Origin: Adonisia turfae CCMR0081
Lineage (GTDB): Bacteria; Cyanobacteriota; Cyanobacteriia; Phormidesmidales; Phormidesmidaceae
Direction: 5' to 3'
DNA: 51,458 bases
NCBI RefSeq assembly: GCF_011009555.1
Contig: NZ_QXHD01000004.1
Location: 2,298,276-2,349,733, forward strand
This document shows, piece by piece, positions 24,328 through 33,323 of the stretch; the first letter of the stretch is position 1, and the number at the start of each line of letters is the position of its first letter. The notes under the pieces are model-generated. The model was not told the origin of the DNA. It was given only the letters and a program-made list of their open reading frames with translations, and made no database searches. The position numbers were made by a program, and so were the translations under genes.

Positions 24328-26934
24328 CTACTGCTCAGCAGTATCAAACAGGGCTAGCAGCTGGGCTTCATTGAGTTGCGGGGTATTATACTTTTCAGCT
24401 TTTTTGAGTTTACTGCCAGGGTTTTTGCCAACAATAATGTAATCAGTTTTTCCACTGGGCATTTTATTAAGCCGTCCGCCCGCATCAGTAATTAGCTTGG
24501 TCACTTGCTCATAGGTAAGAGCCTTGAGTGTGCCTGTAATTACAAAGCTTTTGCCCGTTATCCCCTTGGCTGTTGTAGTGTCCTGAGATGGTTCTGTGGT
24601 GAGGCTGGCAGCTTGTGCCGATGGCTGTTCATTAGACTGCGTGGGAGTTGGGGCTGTTGCTGCCGAAACGGGAGGTGGAGAAGACGGGGGGACCGCAACG
24701 GCAGACGATGGTGCGGGAGTGGTTTGTTGTTTTTTGAGAGACGCAATTACAGTTTGGCTAATCTCTAGGGCTTCTTTCATAGCCACTTGCTCTTTAGCAG
24801 TTACTTTCAGCTGATCTGCCTGGGTTGTCATGGTTTGCTGAGCGGCTTGTAATTGTTGAGTCAGTTGAGCATTCATTGCTGTCAACTCCTCCACCTGGCG
24901 ACTTAATTGGGGCGTCTTCTGAGCTGTCTGTTGTGCCAGTTGCTGATGAGCTTGGGTTAGTTCTTCTAGCTGATTGCGTAGAGCTGTTTCACGATCATGG
25001 GAAAGCTGGGCATCTACTAGAGACTTCTGTGCCTGGGCTAATTCTGCTTCTAATACTGCAATCTGAGCCTGAGTTTGAGCTAATTGGGTCTGGCTGGTTG
25101 CCACGTCACGTTTTAACTGGTCACGTTCTTGCCCCAAGCTGGCTACCTTAGTTTGTTCACGCTGGGCGATCTGTTCTTGCTGCTGGATAGCCGTAGCCTG
25201 CTGTTCTCGTACCTGCTCTAGTTGCTGAGTCAGCTGAGCAATCGTTGTCTCAGTCTGAGCAGACTCTGTTTGAGCAGCGGCTCTAACTTGCTCTAGTTGT
25301 TGGGTGAGTTGATCGATGGTCGATTGAGCCTGGGTTGCTTCCATCTGAGACGTTGCCTGGGCTTGCTCTATCCGTTCTAACTGCTGGGTGAGGCGGTCGA
25401 TGGTCGATTGAGCCTGGGTCGTTTCTGTGTGTGATGTTTCGCGCGCTTGCTCCAGTTGCTGGGTGAGTTCAGCAATGGTTGCTTGAGCTGCTTCGATTTG
25501 CGCCTGGGATGTTTCGCGTGTTTGTTCTAGTTGCTGCGTGAGCTGATTGATCGCTGTCTGAACTTGCTCATCTTCAGTTTGCACAGCCGCAAGGGACTGC
25601 TCTAGCTGTCGTTTATTTTGTTCTAGAGTTGTAACGGTGTGGGCTAGCTGACTGTTTTCAGTCTCTAAATTCTTAAGCTGTTGGTGCTGGGTTGATGTCT
25701 GAGCCTGGAATTGAGCTAGCTGTGAGGTTACCTGCTCTAGCTGTTGCGTCAGTTTAGTAATGGTTGTCTGAGCCTGAGTAACTTCTGTTTGAGATGTTGC
25801 TCTGGTGTGTTCTAGCTGTTCTAACTGCTGGGTGAGTTGGGTAATCGTTTCTTGGGACTGAGTTGTCTCTGCCTGAGCCGTTGCTTGGGTTTGTTTTAAC
25901 TGCTGCGTGAGCTGGGTTATGGTTGTTTGAGCTTGGGTCGTTTCTGTCTGAGCGGTCTCGCTTGCCGCTTCTGCCTGTTGCAGTTGCTGGGTGAGCTGAT
26001 GAATGGTTGCTGCCGCTTGTTGTTGCTCTGTCTGGGCAGTTGTTTGGGCTTGTTCTAACTGCTGAGTCAGCTGAGTGATGGTTGCTTGGGCATGAGTCGC
26101 TTCTGCTTGGGCTTGGGCTTGGGCTTGTTCTAATTGCTGCGTGAGCTGGGTAACGGTTGCTTGGGCTTGGGTGGCTTCTGTCTGGGCGTTAGCCAGGATT
26201 TGCTCTAGCTGCTGCTTATTTTGTTCTAAGGTCTTAACGGTTTGCTCTAGCTGACGTTTTTCAGTCTCTAAATCCTTCAGCTGCTGCTGCTGAGTTGAGG
26301 TTTGGGTCTGTAGTTGCCCCAGTTGGGTTTCAAAATCAGCTTGGCGAGTCTGAGTCTCTTGGCGTAGCTGGCGTAACTGCTGCTCTGATTGTTCTAGGCC
26401 ATGCAGACGTTGCTGGGTGGCTTTTAATGAGCGTTCTAAGTTGCTGGCGCGATCGCATTCCGTTTTATAAGTTTGCTCCAGCGTCTGTTTCTCTGAAGTC
26501 AAACCCGCTACTTGACCTTCTAGCTGAGTCGTTGTGCTTTCTAGCTGAGTCGCTTTGCCTTCTAATTGAGCTGTTTTGCCTTCTAGCTGAGCCACTTTAG
26601 CTTCAGCGGCAGTGGCCATTTTAGAGATGCGATCGCGTTCTGCCTTCAGCTCACTCACCTGTTGCTCCAGGCCCATAACCGCATCCTTAGCCAGGGCCAG
26701 GGCCTCATTCAAGGTTTTATTTTGTGTCTGAGCCTGATTTACCTGTTGAGTTAACTTGGTTTTTGTCCCCTCCAACTTAGACAGCTCGGTCGCTTGCTGG
26801 GCCTTCTGTTTGCCCAGGCGACTCGCCATCACCGCACCCACCAATGCCGCTGTGCCTACAGCAGTACCCACCAGTTCTGAAACCAGGGTGTAGTCCATCA
26901 GTTCTGAAACCAGGGTGTAGTCCATGGCCTGCAT
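24328..26934 (-). CDS. Membrane-anchored long coiled-coil protein with C-terminal BRCT domain
   Basis: About 868 residues. A short leader is followed by one membrane helix (LVGTAVGTAALVGAVMASRL), then about 650 residues of Gln/Glu/Thr/Ala coiled coil. Within it, QLTQQLEQ recurs at 25- or 28-residue steps at least nine times. A Pro/Ser/Thr/Ala linker follows (about 730-790). The C-terminal BRCT domain has SFVITGTLKALTYEQVTKLI, GGRLNKMPSGKTDYIIVG and GSKLKKAEKYNTPQL (about the last 75 residues), close to the BRCT of NAD-dependent DNA ligase. The protein could tether DNA or a phosphoprotein to the membrane. The start is uncertain: ATGs at 26934, 26925 and 26898 are all possible because the start region is duplicated. 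Confidence 0.8.
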   Translation of the reverse strand: MQAMDYTLVSELMDYTLVSELVGTAVGTAALVGAVMASRLGKQKAQQATELSKLEGTKTKLTQQVNQAQTQNKTLNEALALAKDAVMGLEQQVSELKAERDRISKMATAAEAKVAQLEGKTAQLEGKATQLESTTTQLEGQVAGLTSEKQTLEQTYKTECDRASNLERSLKATQQRLHGLEQSEQQLRQLRQETQTRQADFETQLGQLQTQTSTQQQQLKDLETEKRQLEQTVKTLEQNKQQLEQILANAQTEATQAQATVTQLTQQLEQAQAQAQAEATHAQATITQLTQQLEQAQTTAQTEQQQAAATIHQLTQQLQQAEAASETAQTETTQAQTTITQLTQQLKQTQATAQAETTQSQETITQLTQQLEQLEHTRATSQTEVTQAQTTITKLTQQLEQVTSQLAQFQAQTSTQHQQLKNLETENSQLAHTVTTLEQNKRQLEQSLAAVQTEDEQVQTAINQLTQQLEQTRETSQAQIEAAQATIAELTQQLEQARETSHTETTQAQSTIDRLTQQLERIEQAQATSQMEATQAQSTIDQLTQQLEQVRAAAQTESAQTETTIAQLTQQLEQVREQQATAIQQQEQIAQREQTKVASLGQERDQLKRDVATSQTQLAQTQAQIAVLEAELAQAQKSLVDAQLSHDRETALRNQLEELTQAHQQLAQQTAQKTPQLSRQVEELTAMNAQLTQQLQAAQQTMTTQADQLKVTAKEQVAMKEALEISQTVIASLKKQQTTPAPSSAVAVPPSSPPPVSAATAPTPTQSNEQPSAQAASLTTEPSQDTTTAKGITGKSFVITGTLKALTYEQVTKLITDAGGRLNKMPSGKTDYIIVGKNPGSKLKKAEKYNTPQLNEAQLLALFDTAEQ
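26872..26925. repeat. Tandem duplication of 27 bp at the start of the BRCT gene
   Basis: Two perfect copies of a 27-bp unit (26872-26898, 26899-26925) encode MDYTLVSEL twice in frame, each beginning with its own ATG on the minus strand. The duplication keeps frame (nine codons), so it lengthens the leader or supplies a second start codon. Confidence 0.88.
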
Positions 26935-27178
26935 TTCCCAACTCAATTAACATATCAACTCAACAGACTTTCTATAGTAAACAGCTATGGCAGCGACTAT
27001 GGCTCTTGGCAGAAATATTTTAGGCATTCGTCAGGGAATGGGTCGTTCGCTGGCCTAGGCAGGGGAAGGTGCAGTGGGCAGTGGGCCATGGCCACTTGCC
27101 TTCTATACTTTTCCTGCGATTCTTCCAAAGGCTTTTCGTAAACCAGACACAATAGAACTAATCGCAGCATTAGCAACT

Positions 27179-27877
27179 ATGACTTCTACGTCCTCGGCTG
27201 GGTCAAACCGCCTGCTTACCCTTTACAAGTCATCCATTGGCAAAAAGCTCATCACTGGCCTTAGTGGTTTAGCCTTGGTCACCTTTGTCATCATTCATAT
27301 GACGGGCAATTTCGTGTTGCTAGTTAGCGCCGATGGCTATAACCGTTATGGTCACCTGATCGAGCAATTGGGGCCATTGACATGGCTGATTGAGCTGGGG
27401 TTGTTAGGGTTTGTGCTGATTCACGTTGTGATGGGCATACAGATTTTTTGGGGGCGGTTGCGGGCACGACCTCAGGGATATGCCATCTATACATCTGCCG
27501 GAACGCCTAGTTACCAATCTATGAGTTCTCGCTCCATGATCATTACCGGGCTGGTTCTGGGCAGTTTTTTAGTCTGGCATCTGCTCACCTTTAAGTTTGG
27601 TGTGCGCTACACCGTACCAGGCTCAGATATCCGCGACTTATCGCGGCTGGTTATCGAAAAATTTCAGCAGCCTTTCTACTTGATTAGCTACATCGGCGTC
27701 ATGGTAATGCTTGCCAGCCACCTACGCCACGGCATCTGGAGTGCGTTTCAATCCTTAGGTGCCTTAAATGCCACCCTACGCCCCATCATGTATGGGACAA
27801 GTTTTATATTAGCCATCGGCATCGCGTTGGGCTTTATTGTCTTACCCTTAGCCATATATTTGGGGCTCATCACCTAA
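27179..27877 (+). CDS. sdhC: Succinate dehydrogenase cytochrome b subunit (type B)
   Basis: A 232-residue membrane subunit with five helices holding heme b and the quinone site. Motifs: SSIGKKLITGLSGLALVTFVIIHMTGNF, LIELGLLGFVLIHVVMGIQIFWGRLRARPQGY, MIITGLVLGSFLVWHLLTFKFG, PFYLISYIGVMVMLASHLRHGIWSAFQSLG. The His residues in IIHMTGN, LIHVVMG, VWHLL and SHLRHG fit four heme ligands, as in b558-type diheme subunits. I start at the ATG at 27179 (MTSTSSAGSNRLL); an earlier frame extension has no homology-like sequence. It precedes sdhA by 195 bp and belongs with sdhB at 17 kb. Confidence 0.92.
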   Translation: MTSTSSAGSNRLLTLYKSSIGKKLITGLSGLALVTFVIIHMTGNFVLLVSADGYNRYGHLIEQLGPLTWLIELGLLGFVLIHVVMGIQIFWGRLRARPQGYAIYTSAGTPSYQSMSSRSMIITGLVLGSFLVWHLLTFKFGVRYTVPGSDIRDLSRLVIEKFQQPFYLISYIGVMVMLASHLRHGIWSAFQSLGALNATLRPIMYGTSFILAIGIALGFIVLPLAIYLGLIT

Positions 27878-28072
27878 AAAAATGTTGAATTTTGAGGTAT
27901 GAATTTGGAATTATCAGCTCCACAAATTCCTGACCGCAACAGATTCTCAAAGCTTCAATTTTTTTGTGTTCTTAAACATTAAAGGCCAGCAACTCAAAAC
28001 CAATAACCAAGACCCAATAACCAAGAAGACCCAACTCCCCTTTGCCTCAACCGACTCCTTATCGTTACACTT

Positions 28073-29980
28073 ATGCCTTTAAATCCTCGCATTCCTCACG
28101 GTTCCTTAAAAGACAAGTGGAACAACTTTAAAGACCACTGCCAGCTGGTCAATCCCAACAACAAACGTAAGCATACGATTATTATTGTCGGCACGGGTTT
28201 GGCAGGAGCATCCGCAGCGGCGACACTAGCTGAACTGGGTTACCACGTAAAAAGTTTCTGTATTCAAGATTCTCCTCGACGATCCCACAGTATTGCGGCC
28301 CAAGGTGGGATTAACGCCACTAAAAACTACCCCAATGATGGTGATAGTGTTTGGCGGTTGTTTTACGACACCATCAAGGGGGGAGACTATCGTTCCCGAG
28401 AGGCGAATGTGTATCGTCTTGCCCAGATTAGTAATCACATTATTGATCACTGTGTTGCCCAGGGCGTACCCTTTGCCCGAGAGTATGGTGGGTTATTAGC
28501 CAATCGGTCCTTTGGGGGGGCTCAAGTATCACGCACATTCTATGCCCGTGGGCAAACGGGTCAACAGCTCTTGCTAGGGGCCTACAGTGCCATGATGAAA
28601 ATGGCCCACCAGATTGAAATTTTCACCCGGCGTGAACTGTTGGATTTGGTTGTTATTGACGGCCATGCCAGGGGAATTATTACCCGCAATTTAATTACTG
28701 GTGAATTAGAGCGGCACCAGGGTGATGCGGTACTCTTGTGTACCGGCGGCTATGGTAATGTGTTTTACCTATCTACCAATGGTCGCAACTCTAATGTGAC
28801 AGCAGCATGGCGCTGTTATAAGCGTGGGGCTTATTTTGCCAACCCTTGCTATACCCAGATTCATCCCACCTGTATTCCGGTATCAGGAGACTATCAGTCA
28901 AAACTCACCCTGATGAGTGAGAGTTTGCGGAACGATGGCCGTGTTTGGGTGCCGATAAAACCAGGGGATAATCGTTCGCCCAATGAGATTCCTGAAGATG
29001 AGAGAGATTATTACCTGGAGAAACGCTACCCTAGCTTTGGCAATTTAGTGCCTCGGGATGTGGCCTCACGCAATGCTAAGCATATGACCGATGACGGTCG
29101 TGGTGTGGGTGCCACGGGGCTGTCAGTGTATCTAGATTTTCGGGATGCCATTGCGCGGCATGGTGAGGATGCGATCGCAAACCGCTATGGCAATCTTTTC
29201 CAGATGTATCAACGCATCACCGACGAGAACCCCTACCAACAGCCCATGCGCATTTACCCAGCGGTGCACTATACCATGGGCGGTCTGTGGGTGGACTATC
29301 ATCTGATGAGTACGGTACCTGGTTTATTTGTTTTGGGCGAAGCCAACTTTTCAGACCATGGAGCCAATCGTCTTGGGGCCAGTGCCCTGATGCAAGGATT
29401 GGCCGATGGCTACTTTGTAATTCCGTACACCCTGGGGGATTATCTGGCTCGTACCCCTTTACCAGCAGTAGAGACTACCGATGATGCCTTTGCTGAAGCT
29501 GAGGCCTCGGTGCAAACAAAAATCCAAAAGCTCCTCAGTATCCAGGGTGATAAAACTGTGATGCAGTTCCATCGAGAACTGGGACAGCTGGTGTGGGACC
29601 ATGTGGGCATGAGTCGCGATCGCAATAGTCTCAAAGCTGTAATTAGCCAAATCCAATCCCTACGGGCAGAATTCTGGCAAAATCTCCGGGTTCCTGGCAA
29701 AGCTAACACCCTCAACAAAAATCTAGAATATGCTGGTCGTCTAGCTGATTTTCTGGAACTGGGTGAACTTATGGCCCGTGATGCCCTCAATCGAGAAGAG
29801 TCCTGTGGCTGTCATTTCCGTGAAGAATATCAAACCAGTGATGGTGAAGCCAAACGAAATGATCAAGACTATGCTTATGTAGCAGCTTGGGCCTACAGTG
29901 GTGACGAACAACCCCCTGAACTACATAAAGAGACACTGGCTTTTGATAACGTTGAACTGACGCAACGCAGTTATAAATAG
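28073..29980 (+). CDS. sdhA: Succinate dehydrogenase / fumarate reductase flavoprotein subunit
   Basis: A 635-residue flavoprotein that oxidises succinate to fumarate and passes electrons to SdhB. The FAD-binding motif is [22 protein letters not shown], the covalent-FAD and Gly region is [12 protein letters not shown], the active site includes [13 protein letters not shown] and [12 protein letters not shown], and [11 protein letters not shown] and [10 protein letters not shown] follow. The C-terminal domain has WDHVGMSRD and [18 protein letters not shown]. Length fits type-B enzymes (Bacteroidetes, Campylobacter-like). The ATG at 28073 starts [10 protein letters not shown]. The enzyme would act at the thylakoid or plasma membrane. 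Confidence 0.96.
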   Translation: MPLNPRIPHGSLKDKWNNFKDHCQLVNPNNKRKHTIIIVGTGLAGASAAATLAELGYHVKSFCIQDSPRRSHSIAAQGGINATKNYPNDGDSVWRLFYDTIKGGDYRSREANVYRLAQISNHIIDHCVAQGVPFAREYGGLLANRSFGGAQVSRTFYARGQTGQQLLLGAYSAMMKMAHQIEIFTRRELLDLVVIDGHARGIITRNLITGELERHQGDAVLLCTGGYGNVFYLSTNGRNSNVTAAWRCYKRGAYFANPCYTQIHPTCIPVSGDYQSKLTLMSESLRNDGRVWVPIKPGDNRSPNEIPEDERDYYLEKRYPSFGNLVPRDVASRNAKHMTDDGRGVGATGLSVYLDFRDAIARHGEDAIANRYGNLFQMYQRITDENPYQQPMRIYPAVHYTMGGLWVDYHLMSTVPGLFVLGEANFSDHGANRLGASALMQGLADGYFVIPYTLGDYLARTPLPAVETTDDAFAEAEASVQTKIQKLLSIQGDKTVMQFHRELGQLVWDHVGMSRDRNSLKAVISQIQSLRAEFWQNLRVPGKANTLNKNLEYAGRLADFLELGELMARDALNREESCGCHFREEYQTSDGEAKRNDQDYAYVAAWAYSGDEQPPELHKETLAFDNVELTQRSYK

Positions 29981-30018
29981 GCTCGTTTAATTCTGGTTTC
30001 CCATCAGCGACAACTCTG

Positions 30019-30687
30019 CTAGTAAACCTTGATCGACTCTACCAATAGCTGAAACGGCCCTGCTTCAAAGTGGGGATTGAGCTGTCGATCATATTCAAAT
30101 TTGCTCAACATCATTTGCAGCGAATAGATGATGCCTCTATTAATTGGGGGCCGTTGTACTACCCTTGCCCGTTGTACTGCCTTCATGTCAGCAAACGGGA
30201 TGCGCACAGTTACCCAGCCCCCATTAGCTGTATCAAAAGAATAGGCATAGGCCACGGTGTCCCAGCCCGCACCATCACGCAAAAAGAATTTATAGCGTTG
30301 CCCATCGCCCTTGACCCGTAGTTCAATGCCACTGTAGTTACTAAGATCTAGCGGTGGTTCAAAGTTGCGCGTGCGCACCGAGGCAAACCCCCCGGAGTTA
30401 GCGGTCGAAACATATCCGGTAAACGCTAAACCCTCAGGTTGTAGCTGGGTTCCACTCTGGCTGACGCCCCCCATGACCACATCGTCAAGAGCGCCCCATA
30501 GTTCACGCATTTGCTCTGTAGGCTGACGAAAGTCAAACACTACATTGGCTTGAAGTTGGGGCGGCGGCGGTGGTGGTGAACCAAAGAACATGTTTTGTAG
30601 TGAGCTAATGATGGGGATGGCCTCAAAGTAGTTGAGGGTGTCAAAAAAGCGCCCAAAATCCCACGATTGCCGGGTTTGCTCTGGCAT
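30019..30687 (-). CDS. CIA30-family protein
   Basis: A 222-residue protein with a galactose-binding-like beta sandwich of the CIA30 family, named after a mitochondrial complex I assembly factor. Seen: WGALDDVVMGGVSQSG, LAFTGYVSTANSGGFASVRTRNF, YSGIELRVKGDGQRYKFFLRDG and GWVTVRIPFADMKAVQRARVV. The N-terminus has a Pro-rich run (PPPPPPQLQ) after a short helix. No transmembrane helix is apparent. Plant and cyanobacterial homologues relate to photosynthetic complexes (HCF173-like), which makes a role in assembly plausible here; that is inference. It is convergent with sdhA. Confidence 0.85.
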   Translation of the reverse strand: MPEQTRQSWDFGRFFDTLNYFEAIPIISSLQNMFFGSPPPPPPQLQANVVFDFRQPTEQMRELWGALDDVVMGGVSQSGTQLQPEGLAFTGYVSTANSGGFASVRTRNFEPPLDLSNYSGIELRVKGDGQRYKFFLRDGAGWDTVAYAYSFDTANGGWVTVRIPFADMKAVQRARVVQRPPINRGIIYSLQMMLSKFEYDRQLNPHFEAGPFQLLVESIKVY

Positions 30688-30814
30688 GGCCTCAACCTCA
30701 GTTGACAGATACTTTTATTGTATATGTAGCTTCATGGGATTTGAGAGGGCAGATTCAGTGAACCGAGACCTGCTATACCTAGCTTAGGCATTGCTGATTC
30801 TCCTGAAAAAAGTC

Positions 30815-31168
30815 ATGACTCATCAAAAAATTCCTTTTTCCCTAATACGCATCCCGCTGATACTCAGTGGATTGCTATATCTGGGTTTAGGTGTTGCTTT
30901 CTGCGTATTATCAAGGTTTGAAGCTGTCCTCAATGCAGCTGAATTACCTGCTGTATTTTTCTATGGCTTTGGATTATTTTCAATCTTGCTAGGCATTGCG
31001 GCCACTCTCTTTGCCTGTATTGTCCATAAACCGAACAAGGCAATTTACATCGTTGCCCTCGTCCTTACTGTTCTCTATATTCCATCGGCATACATTTTCT
31101 TTGGGATACCGATGCTTATATTCCTAATACGGAAAGATGTTCGAGATTACTATGGGATAAATATATAG
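30815..31168 (+). CDS. Small hypothetical membrane protein
   Basis: A 117-residue protein with three hydrophobic helices: LILSGLLYLGLGVAFCVL, AVFFYGFGLFSILLGIAATLFACI and AIYIVALVLTVLYIPSAYIFFGI. The C-terminal tail is charged (RKDVRDYYG). I do not recognise a family. The ATG at 30815 (MTHQKIPFSL) has weak AAAAAAG upstream; a TTG at 30791 would add eight residues. It stands alone between a minus-strand CIA30 gene and a minus-strand SDR gene. Confidence 0.65.
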   Translation: MTHQKIPFSLIRIPLILSGLLYLGLGVAFCVLSRFEAVLNAAELPAVFFYGFGLFSILLGIAATLFACIVHKPNKAIYIVALVLTVLYIPSAYIFFGIPMLIFLIRKDVRDYYGINI

Positions 31169-31240
31169 GCGCGTTGGAAGTATGCAGAAATCAGCTTAAA
31201 GACATGGGTAATTGGCTTTGTATTTGCAACTTAAGTTCAC

Positions 31241-32017
31241 CTATAAACCAGCTTGGGTTTGAGCAAATAGAGCCTTAAAGTCATTGTTGACTGGTGTTTG
31301 ATTCGGTGACTCTGGTTTCGAAACTACATCAAAGGCCTTATTGCGGGCAGTGGTCTGTAGCAAGGCTTGAACCACGACCGCCGCAACATCAGCCCGAGGA
31401 ATCGACGTTGTGATGCCTTCTGGTGGATTTTTTAGCAAGACATCATTTTTGCTGACAACGAGTTCTCGCTTGCCACCTGGCTGGTCCAGTAACCCACCGG
31501 CTCGAATAATTGTGTAGTCAATACCCGAGTCAATCAAATGTTGCTCGGCTTTACGCTTCCAGATCAAGATATTGCCATTACCGATCGTGTTGAGAAAATG
31601 ATTCTCATCTGTTCCTCCCATGGAGCCAACTAGAACAATCTGTTGTATACCTGCCCTTTTGGCTGCCTCAATCTGATTGGTCTGACCCTGATAGTCAATT
31701 TGTTCAGGCATTTCTCCAGGGGCAAATGTAAACTCTGGACGTTGTCCAGGCTGAGGTGGGGCCTTCATCTGCGGTACTGCACTGGTGAGAATAACCAGGG
31801 AATCACAACCTTCCAAGGCTGGTACTAGATCATTTGGCTGAAGAATATTGCCAAAGAAGAAATTATCGGTTGAGTCAAAGAGGGCTTTAGCTTTTTGAGG
31901 AGAACGGGCAAAACCTCTGACACAAAACGATTCAGGTAATGTTTGTAGTTTTTTGACAACTAAGGAGCCGGTTTGCCCAGTTGCACCTGTGACTAGAACG
32001 TTAAGGGGATGGGACAT
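31241..32017 (-). CDS. Atypical SDR / NAD(P)-binding NmrA-like protein
   Basis: A 258-residue Rossmann protein of the atypical short-chain dehydrogenase group. It starts LNVLVTGATGQTGSLVVKKL (dinucleotide loop GATGQTG), then CDSLVILTSAVP, AKRAGIQQIVLVGSMGG, ILIWKRKAEQHLIDSGIDYTIIRAGGLLD and IPRADVAAVVVQALL. This fits plant and cyanobacterial Ycf39- or TIC62-like NAD(P)H-binding proteins; the substrate is unknown. I start at the ATG at 32017 because the motif follows directly. An in-frame ATG at 32158 would add 47 residues that overlap a degraded GNAT gene on the other strand. Confidence 0.85.
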   Translation of the reverse strand: MSHPLNVLVTGATGQTGSLVVKKLQTLPESFCVRGFARSPQKAKALFDSTDNFFFGNILQPNDLVPALEGCDSLVILTSAVPQMKAPPQPGQRPEFTFAPGEMPEQIDYQGQTNQIEAAKRAGIQQIVLVGSMGGTDENHFLNTIGNGNILIWKRKAEQHLIDSGIDYTIIRAGGLLDQPGGKRELVVSKNDVLLKNPPEGITTSIPRADVAAVVVQALLQTTARNKAFDVVSKPESPNQTPVNNDFKALFAQTQAGL

Positions 32018-32067
32018 GAAAGATAGATACCATGGGGCTGTGCAGTATTTAGTATAGGGATTTTTGA

Positions 32068-32340
32068 GAAGAGTTTTCAGGTCTACTTCATTCATTACAA
32101 AGTTCACCGAGTCTAATTTTTGGCACACGGCCTCAACTCTGGGGACGGGGATATGCAAAGGAAGCTACACTTTCTGTACTTCGCTACACATTTGATGTGC
32201 TTGGATTGAGAAAAGTAGAGGCAGATGTTGATGAACCTAACAAAGCTTCTATTCGAGTGCTTGAAGCGGTGGGGCTGTCCCAAACTCGGAGAGCAATCGT
32301 TAATGAGCGTCCATTGCTTTACTATGAAATTCAAACTTGA
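32068..32340 (+). pseudogene. Truncated GNAT acetyltransferase (RimJ/RimL type)
   Basis: The plus strand in frame with codons at 32068-32338 reads, after a TGA at 32065, a stretch ending LWGRGYAKEATLSVLRYTF, then DVLGLRKVEADVDEPNKASI, RVLEAVGLSQTRRAIV and YYEIQT before a stop at 32338. That is the C-terminal half of a GNAT domain: the acetyl-CoA loop WGRGYAKEA and the VDEPNKASIRVLEAVG motif. No usable start codon or N-terminal half exists in frame, and the missing half would fall in the SDR gene. This looks like a gene remnant. Confidence 0.75.
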
Positions 32341-32488
32341 AGAAGAGAAACAGAAGAGAAACAAATGAATAACTGCTAGCGACCTGATAATCGTGCTGCC
32401 GTTTGCAAGGGGGAAAAGATATGGGGGTATCCCACGAGTATTCAAGCCAGTGCTAAGCTCAAGGTAGAGTTTCTCTGGGTTGAGTCCA

Positions 32489-33298
32489 ATGGCAGACACT
32501 GAAGAGTTGGCTGGTGAAAGTGCCCAATCAATGAATGCTAAGCAGATAGAACTATATGAGCGCATTCAGGCGTTTTCATTAGATAAGCCAGATGCCCAGC
32601 TACCGTTTAGTAAACGGCTAGCCAGAGATAATGGCTGGACCCTGCAGTATGCCCAGCGAGCCATTGAAGAATATAAGAAATTTGCCTTTTTAGCATTAGC
32701 AGCAGGGCACCCAGTCACCCCTTCAGACCAGGTGGACCAAGTATGGCACCTACATTTGTCCTATACACACTCCTATTGGGAAGAATTCTGCTCTGGGGTT
32801 TTGCAAAAAACACTACACCACGATCCCACCCTGGGGGGAGACGATGAAAGCCAAAAGTTCAATAATTGGTATCGTCAAACTCTAGAGAGCTATGAACAAC
32901 TTTTTGACGAACCACCACCAGTAGATTTTTGGCCAGCACCCGAAGAACGTTTTGGCCGTGACTTACATTTTTTACGAGTTAACACCCAACAGAATTGGAT
33001 ACTGCCAAAATTACAAGTTCAAAAGGCAGTAATCGCCAGTGTAGCAACGCTTTTAGCCTTGATATTCAGTAGTTATTATCTAAGCAGTGCTGAAGGCAAT
33101 ATTAATCCACTGGCGGTAGTTTTACTCACTGCTATGATTGTTGCTTCAGGGTTTGGCGCAACACGAATGATTATGGGACTCGTGGATTTTATCAAAGCCC
33201 CCTCTCGCCCTCGACTTAAAGGAGATTGGAGCAACTACAGTGTTGGTAGCGGCTGTGGTGGTTGTAGCGGCTGTGGCGGCGGCTGTGGTGGTGGTTAA
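32489..33298 (+). CDS. Glycine-rich-domain-protein (GRDP)-like membrane protein with Cys/Gly tail
   Basis: About 269 residues. The N-terminal soluble domain carries the conserved AAGHPVTPSDQVDQVWHLHLSYTHSYWEEFC (about 80-112), the His- and Trp-rich signature of GRDP-like proteins (plant GRDP and bacterial relatives). Two membrane helices follow (AVIASVATLLALIFSSYYL and LAVVLLTAMIVASGFGATRMIMG). The tail is GSGCGGCSGCGGGCGGG, five Cys in 17 residues, suited to metal binding or crosslinking. I use the ATG at 32489; TTG at 32480 is also in frame. Function is unknown. It ends 25 bp from the convergent DUF3465 gene. Confidence 0.75.
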   Translation: MADTEELAGESAQSMNAKQIELYERIQAFSLDKPDAQLPFSKRLARDNGWTLQYAQRAIEEYKKFAFLALAAGHPVTPSDQVDQVWHLHLSYTHSYWEEFCSGVLQKTLHHDPTLGGDDESQKFNNWYRQTLESYEQLFDEPPPVDFWPAPEERFGRDLHFLRVNTQQNWILPKLQVQKAVIASVATLLALIFSSYYLSSAEGNINPLAVVLLTAMIVASGFGATRMIMGLVDFIKAPSRPRLKGDWSNYSVGSGCGGCSGCGGGCGGG

Positions 33299-33323
33299 CT
33301 AAAATATCGCTTGGAAGACCCGA

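Noticed and set aside
24900..26300. Coiled-coil gene repeats as a CRISPR or satellite array
   Set aside because: The repeats vary, follow codon phase and encode heptad-like protein repeats; there are no constant direct repeats with unique spacers.
24505..26600. Long plus-strand ORFs opposite the coiled-coil gene
   Set aside because: Repetitive coding DNA keeps other frames open; the products are Leu/Val/Cys-rich without family features.
32158..32565. Minus-strand 150-codon ORF and the long SDR start at 32158
   Set aside because: Both are antisense to the GNAT remnant and GRDP-like gene; the dinucleotide-binding loop of the SDR starts right after the ATG at 32017.
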